Shown here: positions 1 to 6,845 of the stretch, piece after piece
Position numbering within the stretch: position 1 is the stretch's first letter
How the letters are laid out: every line of letters starts with the position of its first letter
Source: a virus
Direction: 5' to 3' (one strand)
IMG/VR virus record: IMGVR_UViG_3300048126_000541
Location: 1 to 22,874 of that record
Length of the DNA: 22,874 nt
The notes under the pieces: model-generated
The model's database searches: none
Seen by the model: only the letters and a program-made list of their open reading frames with translations
Told to the model about the DNA's origin: nothing
Translations under genes and position numbers: made by a program

Positions 1-90
1 AAAAATGGTTCAAAGGAAATTCTTCCTCCAAACGTGTTAAAAACTGACGAGACTAATATCGAAATTAGTGGAGGAACAATAACCATTTAA
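1..90 (+). CDS. C-terminal end of an unidentified protein (partial)
   Basis: The first 29 codons of the window are an open frame that enters from the left edge and stops at TAA (88-90). The visible tail is hydrophilic, then turns beta-rich and glycine-rich, ending GGTITI. That is compatible with the end of a virion protein, but far too little is present to name a family. The hub gene starts nine bases later, so the two are probably co-transcribed. Confidence 0.6.
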   Translation, partial: KNGSKEILPPNVLKTDETNIEISGGTITI

Positions 91-99
91 AACTAGAGT

Positions 100-1581
100 A
101 TGGCATTAGATAATCATATACTTACAATTACTGAACCTACCCTTGAGCTTGATGAACTAAAATACAAAGCATATCAAGAGGAAGAAGGAGGTAGTAAAAC
201 ATCACACGGTTACGGAAATGAAGCACCGCTAATTGTTATTAATGGATATACTTTTAATGATGCAGACATACAATCTATGGTAATAGATGTTGAAGGTAAA
301 ATTCCTAGCATTTCTCTTGTTATCATAGATGGACAAGCAGGCCTTATGGCCGATCAGTTTCCCAGAGACGGAGATGTAATAAATGTTAGAATAGCATCTA
401 GACAAGTAGATACCTTTAAAGATATTAGAATAGATTTTGATATAGATTCAGTAATAGGTCCTAAACAAAACAACGTTGAGAAGGGAACTGGTGGAGCTAA
501 ATTTAGTTTAAGTGGTAAAATGAAAGTTCCAGGTTTATTTGCGGAAGATTGTAAAGCCTTTGGTAAAGGAACTTCTCTTGACCACATTGAAGCGATAGCT
601 AATGATTTAGGTCTAGGATTAGCAACAAATATAGACTCATCTGATGATGAAATGAATTTAATTGTAGCGTACGAACCTACTATAGATATTCTTAATAATC
701 TAGTAAAGCATTCGTATGTAGGTGAAGAATCATTCCAAACATATAATATTGACCCTTATTATTATTTAAATTATGTTGATGTTAATACGTTACTAGATTC
801 TCCTGAAGATATTGAACTTACTTTTGCTAATCTATTAGAAAACTTTAACAATGAGAATGCAGACGGAGACCCTGAAGAGGATAAAGATGAAGGTCCTATG
901 TTATTGTCTAATCATAGTAAGGTAGAAGGAACTAATTTTTTTGTACAGGGTTATTCAGTAAAACAGGACGCTGGAAGAGCCGCAAAAGAGAATGGATATA
1001 AAAGAGTAATGCAATATTTTGAAAATGATTCTGAAGAAAGCGTTGTTAGTTTTGAAATGGAAGCTTTAGCTAGTAAAGAGTTAAAGGATATTGAAGAGCC
1101 TCAGAAGGGTAGAAGGGGTGAAGAACACTATAAAAAAGAAATAAAGTATAAGTATGCAGGTAGAAAAAATACAGACCCTGATACTGCAAGTACACATTTA
1201 AACTATTCATTCGCTGCGATTCATAATCATCAAAACATGGTTGAATCTACTAAATGTAAGCTTTTACTAGAGCTGAATGGATTTTCACCTAACATACATC
1301 GATGGCAAAAAGTACCTGTTGCTATATTTGGAGAGACACAACAACAGGTTTTTGCGGCAGATGGTGTAAAGCAGGCGAAAGAAGAAAAAGGATTTGAAGT
1401 AAAAGACAAGGTCGATAGAGATGATGACCTCAAAGACCCTGCTGTTTTAGATGAATTTTTAAGTGGATTCTATACAGTTGGAGGAATGAAAATAGTATAT
1501 AAAGCCAGAGATGAAAAGGTAAAACAAACCTTAGTACTATATAGAAGAGAATGGCCAGGTAGATTAAACAATATGGGTTAA
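100..1581 (+). CDS. Baseplate hub protein, gp27/gpD-like
   Basis: Likely the hub protein that sits under the tail tube and holds the spike. The region from about residue 45 to 115 (VINGYTF, then VEGKIPSISLVI, then FPRDGDVINVRI) has the beta-barrel character of the hub/late-control-D family. The C-terminal half ends with a segment like the end of hub proteins: GFSPNIHRWQKVPVAIFG near residue 390, then a 'sGFYTVGGMKIVYKAR' strand pair and RREWPGRL at the end. An acidic, low-complexity stretch lies around residues 245-265. The start is secure: an in-frame TAG at 94-96 lies just upstream. The next genes (tube-like protein, OB-fold spike) are the natural partners of a hub. Assignment rests on remembered family character and gene order, not on a search. 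Confidence 0.65.
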   Translation: MALDNHILTITEPTLELDELKYKAYQEEEGGSKTSHGYGNEAPLIVINGYTFNDADIQSMVIDVEGKIPSISLVIIDGQAGLMADQFPRDGDVINVRIASRQVDTFKDIRIDFDIDSVIGPKQNNVEKGTGGAKFSLSGKMKVPGLFAEDCKAFGKGTSLDHIEAIANDLGLGLATNIDSSDDEMNLIVAYEPTIDILNNLVKHSYVGEESFQTYNIDPYYYLNYVDVNTLLDSPEDIELTFANLLENFNNENADGDPEEDKDEGPMLLSNHSKVEGTNFFVQGYSVKQDAGRAAKENGYKRVMQYFENDSEESVVSFEMEALASKELKDIEEPQKGRRGEEHYKKEIKYKYAGRKNTDPDTASTHLNYSFAAIHNHQNMVESTKCKLLLELNGFSPNIHRWQKVPVAIFGETQQQVFAADGVKQAKEEKGFEVKDKVDRDDDLKDPAVLDEFLSGFYTVGGMKIVYKARDEKVKQTLVLYRREWPGRLNNMG

Positions 1582-1605
1582 TCTTCAAAAATGAATATAT
1601 AAGAT

Positions 1606-2814
1606 ATGGCAGACTTTAAAACAACGAAAGACTTTAGAAAAGGAAAGCTTAGTAACTATCCTTACCAAGACCCGACATACTTGTCGTTTGTCTTGTTATT
1701 CGATAGGTCAAACCCTGCAAGGTCTCCTTTATTCTCAGGTGAAGCTGAAAGGTGGATGCAAGAACAACTTATAGATGGTAATAATGTTAACGCTAGTAAA
1801 TGGGAAGAAAAGTTAGAAGCTCTTCAGAATTTTAAGAAAGCTCTTTTTGAGATTAATTTACAATTGCCATGGACATTTCAATCATTAACCGGTTTAGATA
1901 GATTAGCCAAATATAATAAATTAAACGCATACTGGGGTGGAGATGATGCCGTAATAAGTATTGCATGTTTAGAAAGTTTAAATCTTAGTGCTACCGGCCT
2001 AATGCACTTATATAAAAAGGCGGTATGGGATGATGAAAAGTGGACTTATGTTTTACCCGCTAATTTAAGAAAATTCTCTGTAGGAATATATGTTACTGAA
2101 GTTAGACAAATAAAAAATGAGTCTAAGCCCAAGATAGGTGGCATACCTAAAGCGAATAAAGAAGGGCTAAGAGGTTTTCCAAAGAATTTTAAACCTTCTC
2201 TAGGTATAGAAAATAGTAATAGTGGAATATCAGGTTCTAAAGGCCGACCTTTCTTTTTATTTCAATTAGGATATTGTGAATGGTTATTAGATAGTGGTTC
2301 TGCGGTTTTTGCGGATTTAAGTAAAAATCCCGAGGCAGCTGTAAATACAATTGATTTTACGTATGAACAAATGTATAAGATGGATGCTAGAGTTTTAAAT
2401 GGAATGATTATTGATTCTAAAAACGATGAAAGAGATGCACCTTCTTACGATCCTGAGGACCTAGAACATGGAAGTTTAAAAGACTATCTGTTATCTAAAG
2501 GAGAAGAAAAGTTAAATGAATTAGCAGAAAGAGCTGAAGGAGATTTGAGAAGAATGGGCGAAAATAAAGTTAATGAGTTAAAGCAATCAGCCTCTGATAT
2601 TGTTAGAAGAAATACACCTAACTTTGAAAACATTTATCAAGATTTTGTAAAAGGTGTTGATAGTGCAACTGACCTTCCTAGCCAACAAAGAGAAGTTTCA
2701 CGACAAATATCTGAAAACATTTTTACCGACAGTCTTCCACCTGGAACGTCTGTTGGGTCTGCACTTAATAATGCTGCAGCTGAATCCTTAGGAAATATAC
2801 ACGATGGCAACTGA
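1606..2814 (+). CDS. Baseplate/tail structural protein, possibly tube initiator (gp48/gp54-like)
   Basis: A 402-residue protein between the hub and the spike. The N-terminal half is globular. Residues about 95-170 contain a long ordered core (LNAYWGGDDAVISIACLESL, then a helix LMHLYKKAVWDDEKW, then VLPANLRKFSVGIYVTEVRQI). I associate the 'vLP.NLr.Fs..iyv.E.R' strand pair with tube-fold proteins of large contractile phages; gp48 and gp54 of T4, which connect baseplate to tube, share the tube-protein fold. The last 130 residues are charged and mostly helical (repeated KLNELAERAEG-like segments). The gene starts 24 bases after the hub stop and its end overlaps the spike gene by 11 bases, which suggests coupled translation. 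The structural role is well supported by context; the exact gp48/gp54 equivalence is inference. Confidence 0.5.
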   Translation: MADFKTTKDFRKGKLSNYPYQDPTYLSFVLLFDRSNPARSPLFSGEAERWMQEQLIDGNNVNASKWEEKLEALQNFKKALFEINLQLPWTFQSLTGLDRLAKYNKLNAYWGGDDAVISIACLESLNLSATGLMHLYKKAVWDDEKWTYVLPANLRKFSVGIYVTEVRQIKNESKPKIGGIPKANKEGLRGFPKNFKPSLGIENSNSGISGSKGRPFFLFQLGYCEWLLDSGSAVFADLSKNPEAAVNTIDFTYEQMYKMDARVLNGMIIDSKNDERDAPSYDPEDLEHGSLKDYLLSKGEEKLNELAERAEGDLRRMGENKVNELKQSASDIVRRNTPNFENIYQDFVKGVDSATDLPSQQREVSRQISENIFTDSLPPGTSVGSALNNAAAESLGNIHDGN

Positions 2815-3523
2815 TAACGAACTATTAAGAGATAATTTAAGAGAGACTCATTGGCTAGGTGAGGTTATCGATAACGAAGACCCTGGTAATTTAGGAAGAT
2901 GTAAGGTAAAAGTTATAGGTAAATTTGATAATTTACCAGATGATGCTATTCCATGGGCAACACCTATGAATAGAGACCACGTTGGAGCTCATTCAATTCC
3001 TAGAGTAGGTGACATTGTAGCTGTTAGATTTGACAATGGTAATCTTTATCACCCTGAGTATTGGTTTCAAGTTAATCAAAACAAAGAGTTAAAGGAAGAC
3101 ATCTTAGATACATCTGATGAACCACATAACGTTATTTCATTAGTATATGATGCTGAAAGAAATTTAAGAATATATCATTCTGACAAAGACGGTCTTGTAA
3201 TTACAAGAGGTGAAGGCCCTAAAAAAAGACCAATAATTCAATTGGATGAAAAAGGTATTATCAAAATTTCTTCAGATGAAAAAATATTTTTAGACTCGGG
3301 AGACATCTTTATCTCAAACACGGGCGAAGGTAGTGAAGACCCATCTCAGCCTGCAGTGAGAGGTGTTTCGCTTGAAGATTGGTTAAACGCGTGGTTAGAT
3401 GACTATAAAGCTCACACACATCCAACTGGAGTTGGTCCAACTGGAGCACCTTTACCACCCACCCCTATTTTTATTAGTACTGCTAAAAGTAAGCACATTG
3501 ATTATCAACAAAAAAATAAATAA
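2804..3523 (+). CDS. Baseplate central spike protein, gp5/gpV-like OB-fold
   Basis: The membrane-puncturing spike at the tail tip. Residues 16-91 form a typical gp5/gpV OB-fold: HWLGEVIDNEDPGNLGR, then a KVKVIGKFDNLPDDAIPWA strand-loop, then IPRVGDIVAVRFDNG and the YWFQV end. A beta-rich linker follows (residues 110-190: repeated short strands such as IIQLDEKGIIKISSDEKIFL) that could make a short beta-helix. The C-terminus carries HTHPTGVGPTGAP (residues 204-216), common near the end of gpV-type spikes; an H-x-H pair in the spike tip of P2 and phi92 binds iron, but here that is only a possibility. At 239 residues it is far shorter than T4 gp5 (575) because no lysozyme domain is present. The start overlaps the upstream gene by 11 bases. 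Confidence 0.85.
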   Translation: MATDNELLRDNLRETHWLGEVIDNEDPGNLGRCKVKVIGKFDNLPDDAIPWATPMNRDHVGAHSIPRVGDIVAVRFDNGNLYHPEYWFQVNQNKELKEDILDTSDEPHNVISLVYDAERNLRIYHSDKDGLVITRGEGPKKRPIIQLDEKGIIKISSDEKIFLDSGDIFISNTGEGSEDPSQPAVRGVSLEDWLNAWLDDYKAHTHPTGVGPTGAPLPPTPIFISTAKSKHIDYQQKNK

Positions 3524-3525
3524 GA

Positions 3526-5448
3526 ATGCCTGCACAGTGGCCTACATTCATTAAGAACGTGTCTGATCGCATGGCGAGTCAGAGTAGTATTTCTAGAGAT
3601 GAGTTTGCTCTCTATGTTTCTAACGAGTATTTCAACGCGGTTAAAGGTAACGCGCAATCTCCTTATGGTGATAAGCATGTTCCAGGTATTAAACCTGTTT
3701 TAGATGCAGGCTTTGTAGAAGCCTTTGAACAAATTTATACAGAAGAAAGAATACTATTTGACGATAAACCGGATATAGCGAAATTCGCAGACTTTAATGA
3801 ACCTTCTGTTGTTCCTAATTTTAAAACCGACCCGAACTGTGAAATAGAGCACTGTATAAAACAACAAGCAGGTGAGACAGTTACGTATATTGATTATAGA
3901 GAAAATGAACCATATCCTACTAGGAATCATACTTATGATAAATTTAACTACTTTTCATTTTTTCCTTCAATGTGCCCAGTTCCCTTCGAAGAAGAAGTAG
4001 ACTTTACAGGTGGTATTAATATAGAAGAATTTATATTAGACAAGGTTGCTGCTGAAAATGCTTTAATCGAAGAAGCTGAAAATGAACCAAGACTATTTGC
4101 AACCATGAGTATATTTGGATTTACGGAAGATGTAAAGTATAATTTTTTATATACGCTTAATGGAGAAGAACAACCTATCACTAGTGCAGATGAGAATGGT
4201 ATATTAATAGTTAGCGTGCCTGTTACACCTGGTAAATATAATTATGTTTTTAAGAGTGTTTTTGACGATGAAGAAAATTTAATAAAGAATATAGATAAAA
4301 GAGCTTCTGTAGAAATACTAGAAAAAGGAGAGCCCATAGTTATTAATGTTTTAGAAGATGAATCAGATAAGAATGAACCTACTCCTAAAATAGACCCAAT
4401 AATGCTAGTAGACTTCGATACTTCTAATCCAAGGGATGAAGGTCTTTTAGACTTTATAGTAGAAAATTTAGTTGGAAGAATTTTGCTACAAAATGATGAA
4501 TCTGAAAATTTTCACTGGTGGGTTAAAAGATTTGGAGGACAGGTTCATGAGGCAGGAGGATATGGCAGGTTGGTAAATAGAATTTCAGGAAGAGTAAAGG
4601 ATAGAATTTTAGAGCTTCAGCAAATCGTAAATGATAAAATGTATGAAGAAGCTGTTAAAAACGATGATTGGGCTTTTCAACTACGATACATTAGAAGCAA
4701 TGCTAATTCGAATAATAATCTTAACAAGAAAATAACAAACAGGTTTGACGTTAAAGAAATACGTGAAGAGTTTGCTGAAAAGTTAAATCAATATGTGTGG
4801 CAGCCTGATACGCTATTCGATATTGATATGCCGAAGTGGATGGATTACAAGTTTATCACCGCGTTTACGTATGATGAAAGACATGATGGAGTAAACTGGA
4901 CTGGAAATAGAATTCCGAGAAGCGGTAATGATAGTACTGGGTTCGGAGGTTTAAGAAATGAAAGAATCACCAGGGATAAAAAGAAAAACGAACACAAGAA
5001 AGAAAGAGATAAATGGTTTAATAGGCTTACTGCATGCGTAAGTAACAAAGCTGATAGTGATGATAATGAACCTGATTCTCTAGGTAATGATGGATATATG
5101 AGAATGGCTAAGGGTATTATCGATTATTGGAAAAGTTGCGGAGTACAGCCTTTATCTAAAACACCTCCAATTCCACCATGTGCTATACCTGCTCCATTAA
5201 CTGGAATATACGTTCCAATTTATTATGGTAGTCAAACGCGATTAGCTAATCATTTAAGAAGGGCATGGAATACTGGAAAAAGATTTAAAACACCAGGAGT
5301 ACATAGGCCTCCTTCGACGGCAGTTGCTACTGCTGTCGCATCTGCATGTAGTTTACACTTATTAGAACTTAAATTTATTTACCTAGGTGGAATTCCAACA
5401 ATAGCGGGACCGGTCCCTATGATAGGATTTATGCCCGTTGTTTTCTAA
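3526..5448 (+). CDS. Large structural protein with Ig-like insert, function unknown
   Basis: A 640-residue protein starting two bases after the spike stop, so almost certainly translated together with it. Visible layout: an N-terminal helical module (residues 1-75: WPTFIKNVSDRM, EFALYVSNEYFNAVKG, then DAGFVEAFEQIY); a region with several cysteines (about 100-155); an Ig-like beta domain (about 185-275: LFATMSIFGF, VKYNFLYTLNGEEQPI, VTPGKYNYVF); an acidic linker; a mixed helical region; a very basic stretch (about 476-498, RDKKKNEHKKERDKW); and a C-terminal module (about 550-640) with GIYVPIYYGSQTRLANHLRRAW followed by a small-residue and hydrophobic tail. I do not recognise a named family. 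Position argues for a hub or spike-associated virion component. No lysozyme or peptidase motif is evident. Confidence 0.5.
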   Translation: MPAQWPTFIKNVSDRMASQSSISRDEFALYVSNEYFNAVKGNAQSPYGDKHVPGIKPVLDAGFVEAFEQIYTEERILFDDKPDIAKFADFNEPSVVPNFKTDPNCEIEHCIKQQAGETVTYIDYRENEPYPTRNHTYDKFNYFSFFPSMCPVPFEEEVDFTGGINIEEFILDKVAAENALIEEAENEPRLFATMSIFGFTEDVKYNFLYTLNGEEQPITSADENGILIVSVPVTPGKYNYVFKSVFDDEENLIKNIDKRASVEILEKGEPIVINVLEDESDKNEPTPKIDPIMLVDFDTSNPRDEGLLDFIVENLVGRILLQNDESENFHWWVKRFGGQVHEAGGYGRLVNRISGRVKDRILELQQIVNDKMYEEAVKNDDWAFQLRYIRSNANSNNNLNKKITNRFDVKEIREEFAEKLNQYVWQPDTLFDIDMPKWMDYKFITAFTYDERHDGVNWTGNRIPRSGNDSTGFGGLRNERITRDKKKNEHKKERDKWFNRLTACVSNKADSDDNEPDSLGNDGYMRMAKGIIDYWKSCGVQPLSKTPPIPPCAIPAPLTGIYVPIYYGSQTRLANHLRRAWNTGKRFKTPGVHRPPSTAVATAVASACSLHLLELKFIYLGGIPTIAGPVPMIGFMPVVF

Positions 5449-5466
5449 AGTTATACCTCAAAACAA

Positions 5467-5476
5467 GATATATAAA
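5467..5476 (+). promoter_or_regulatory. Candidate late promoter element upstream of the S1-like gene
   Basis: GATATATAAA, preceded by A, lies in the 63-base gap between the 640-residue gene and the S1-like gene, 45 bases before its ATG. The same 11-mer recurs at 6812-6822 before the amidoligase-like gene, and a close relative (GATATATAG) at 20516-20524. It resembles the T4 late element TATAAATA in base content. In AT-rich DNA such strings also arise by chance, so this is tentative. Confidence 0.35.
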
Positions 5477-5511
5477 AAGTAATTTACAGTTTAACCTTTA
5501 AAAAAATATAA

Positions 5512-6696
5512 ATGATTCAAGAAGTTACAGATTCCCAAGTAGAAGAATTCGATTGGGAAGCATACGAGGCAGATTGCCCGACAAAGGCCAGAAAGCCAAA
5601 TCCTCACATTAAAACTCCAAAAGGAGTAAAAATCTTTTCAAGAGAACCTTACGCACAAGAACTATTTGACTTATATGAAAACCACGATAAAGAAGGTGTA
5701 GTTTTCAAAATAAAGATAGGTCAAACATACTCCGGTAAAGTATATGGTATTGACGATAACTGGGCTTCGGTTGATATTGGATTTAGAGAAAACGTTTATA
5801 TTGACCTAGGTAGAGAAAGTTCTGAAATTAAAGATGCTATTGCACATGGAATGATAGTTGATGTTGAAGTAACTTCCGACAAATCTTTAAACAGAAGAGG
5901 ATTTGTTGTAGGTTCTATTGGTGCCGGAATGGCAACCGCTAAATTTAATGAGATTTTAGCTTCTATCGAAGAAGGTAACACGGCCTATGTTGGTAAAGTA
6001 TTAAAAATGATTCCAGGTGGAGGTTACATGGTAGACATTCAAGGAGTAGAATGCTTTATGCCAGGTTCATTAGCTGGAATTAATAAATTACACGACTTTG
6101 AATCTATTATAGGTAACGAAATGTACTTTGTACCTGTGACATATTCTCATGATAAATCGACTATCGTCGTATCTCATAGAAAATATTTACAAGCTATGAT
6201 TCCTGGAGAAATTGAAAAGCTTAAAGGTGATATAGGAAATATGCAAAAAGGACATGTAACTGGAAGTGCCAAGTATGGTGTTTTCATAGAATTTAATACA
6301 TGTTTAACGGGTATGATTCATGTCAATGACCTTTCTACAGATTACTTAAAGAGACATAAGAATCAAGATATAAAACCAGGAGAAGAATTAGAGTTTAAAA
6401 TAAAAGATATTATCAGCAATACTAAAATAACTTTAACGCAGGTTGAAAGAGTTGAGAGAGTTAATCCATGGAATGGAGTTTCTGGTAAATACAAGACTCC
6501 TTGTAGAATAGACGGTAAAATTAAATCAGTTAAAGACTATGGGGTCTTTATCGAAATAGAAGAAGGTGTTGCTGGACTTTTACATATATCTGAACTTCCT
6601 GAAAATTCACTAAAAGAATATAAACAGGGTAATTCAGTTAACGTTGAAATATCCAGAATAGAAGAAGAAACCAGAAAAGTTTTCTTAAAGATATAA
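5512..6696 (+). CDS. Ribosomal protein S1 homologue, four S1 domains
   Basis: An RNA-binding protein with four S1 (OB-fold) repeats: residues about 70-136, 155-222, 244-312 and 330-394. The strongest signatures are YGVFIEF (255-261), MIHVNDLS (268-275), YGVFIEI (343-349) and GLLHISELP (355-363). The second repeat has FMPGSLAGI (182-190), matching the F-LPGS motif of domain 2 of bacterial ribosomal protein S1, and the spacing between repeats follows S1 domains 1-4. In E. coli S1, domains 1-2 dock on the ribosome and the following ones bind mRNA, so this looks like a shortened S1 (394 residues against roughly 550-600) keeping both parts. A 65-residue acidic N-terminal extension is not typical. 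It sits inside a baseplate gene run. Likely role: helping host ribosomes take late phage mRNAs; this role is inferred. Confidence 0.88.
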   Translation: MIQEVTDSQVEEFDWEAYEADCPTKARKPNPHIKTPKGVKIFSREPYAQELFDLYENHDKEGVVFKIKIGQTYSGKVYGIDDNWASVDIGFRENVYIDLGRESSEIKDAIAHGMIVDVEVTSDKSLNRRGFVVGSIGAGMATAKFNEILASIEEGNTAYVGKVLKMIPGGGYMVDIQGVECFMPGSLAGINKLHDFESIIGNEMYFVPVTYSHDKSTIVVSHRKYLQAMIPGEIEKLKGDIGNMQKGHVTGSAKYGVFIEFNTCLTGMIHVNDLSTDYLKRHKNQDIKPGEELEFKIKDIISNTKITLTQVERVERVNPWNGVSGKYKTPCRIDGKIKSVKDYGVFIEIEEGVAGLLHISELPENSLKEYKQGNSVNVEISRIEEETRKVFLKI

Positions 6697-6729
6697 AAAA
6701 TCTGCTTAGAATTTTTTCCGGTCGTATTT

Positions 6730-6749
6730 TTTTAGTATATTTACTAAAA
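6730..6749 (+). other. AT-rich perfect inverted repeat downstream of the S1-like gene
   Basis: TTTTAGTA (6730-6737), loop TATT, TACTAAAA (6742-6749): eight perfect base pairs with a four-base loop in the 3' region after the S1-like gene and 25 bases before the terminator stem. It follows a T-run. It could be a weak hairpin, an mRNA 3'-end stabiliser or a two-fold-symmetric protein site. Being A+T-only apart from one G-C pair, it is thermally weak. Confidence 0.35.
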
Positions 6750-6774
6750 GATAATTAGATTTTATTGAGAAGCT

Positions 6775-6807
6775 AAGCCTGGGTAACCTCCAGGCTTTCT
6801 TCTTTTT
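6775..6807 (+). terminator. Rho-independent terminator after the S1-like gene
   Basis: AAGCCTGG (6775-6782) pairs perfectly with CCAGGCTT (6790-6797) around the seven-base loop GTAACCT, and the descending arm runs directly into a T-rich tail (TTTCTTCTTTTT, 6796-6807). It is GC-rich against its AT-rich surroundings, and nothing comparable was noticed in the other gaps. It would end transcripts of the S1-like gene and upstream baseplate genes before the amidoligase-like gene. Confidence 0.82.
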
Positions 6808-6812
6808 AGAGA

Positions 6813-6822
6813 GATATATAAA
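6813..6822 (+). promoter_or_regulatory. Candidate late promoter element upstream of the amidoligase-like gene
   Basis: GATATATAAA (A at 6812 completes the 11-mer shared with 5466-5476) begins six bases after the terminator's T-tail and 33 bases before the ATG at 6846. A terminator followed at once by this motif is the arrangement expected if a new transcript starts here. No Bacteroidetes housekeeping -7 box (TAnnTTTG) is seen just after it, so a phage-specific late factor would be needed. Confidence 0.42.
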
Positions 6823-6845
6823 CCAACTTAAGTATACATTCTAGA

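Noticed and set aside
5483-5511. Riboswitch or structured autoregulatory leader before the S1-like gene
   Set aside because: The leader is short and A-rich with no stable stem that I can draw; S1 autoregulation is known in bacteria, but nothing in this sequence demonstrates it.
5512-6696. S1-repeat protein as a polynucleotide phosphorylase, RNase E/R or Tex-type factor
   Set aside because: No KH, RNase PH, RNB or helix-hairpin-helix domain is present; the protein consists of an N-terminal extension plus four S1 repeats with ribosomal-S1-like spacing.
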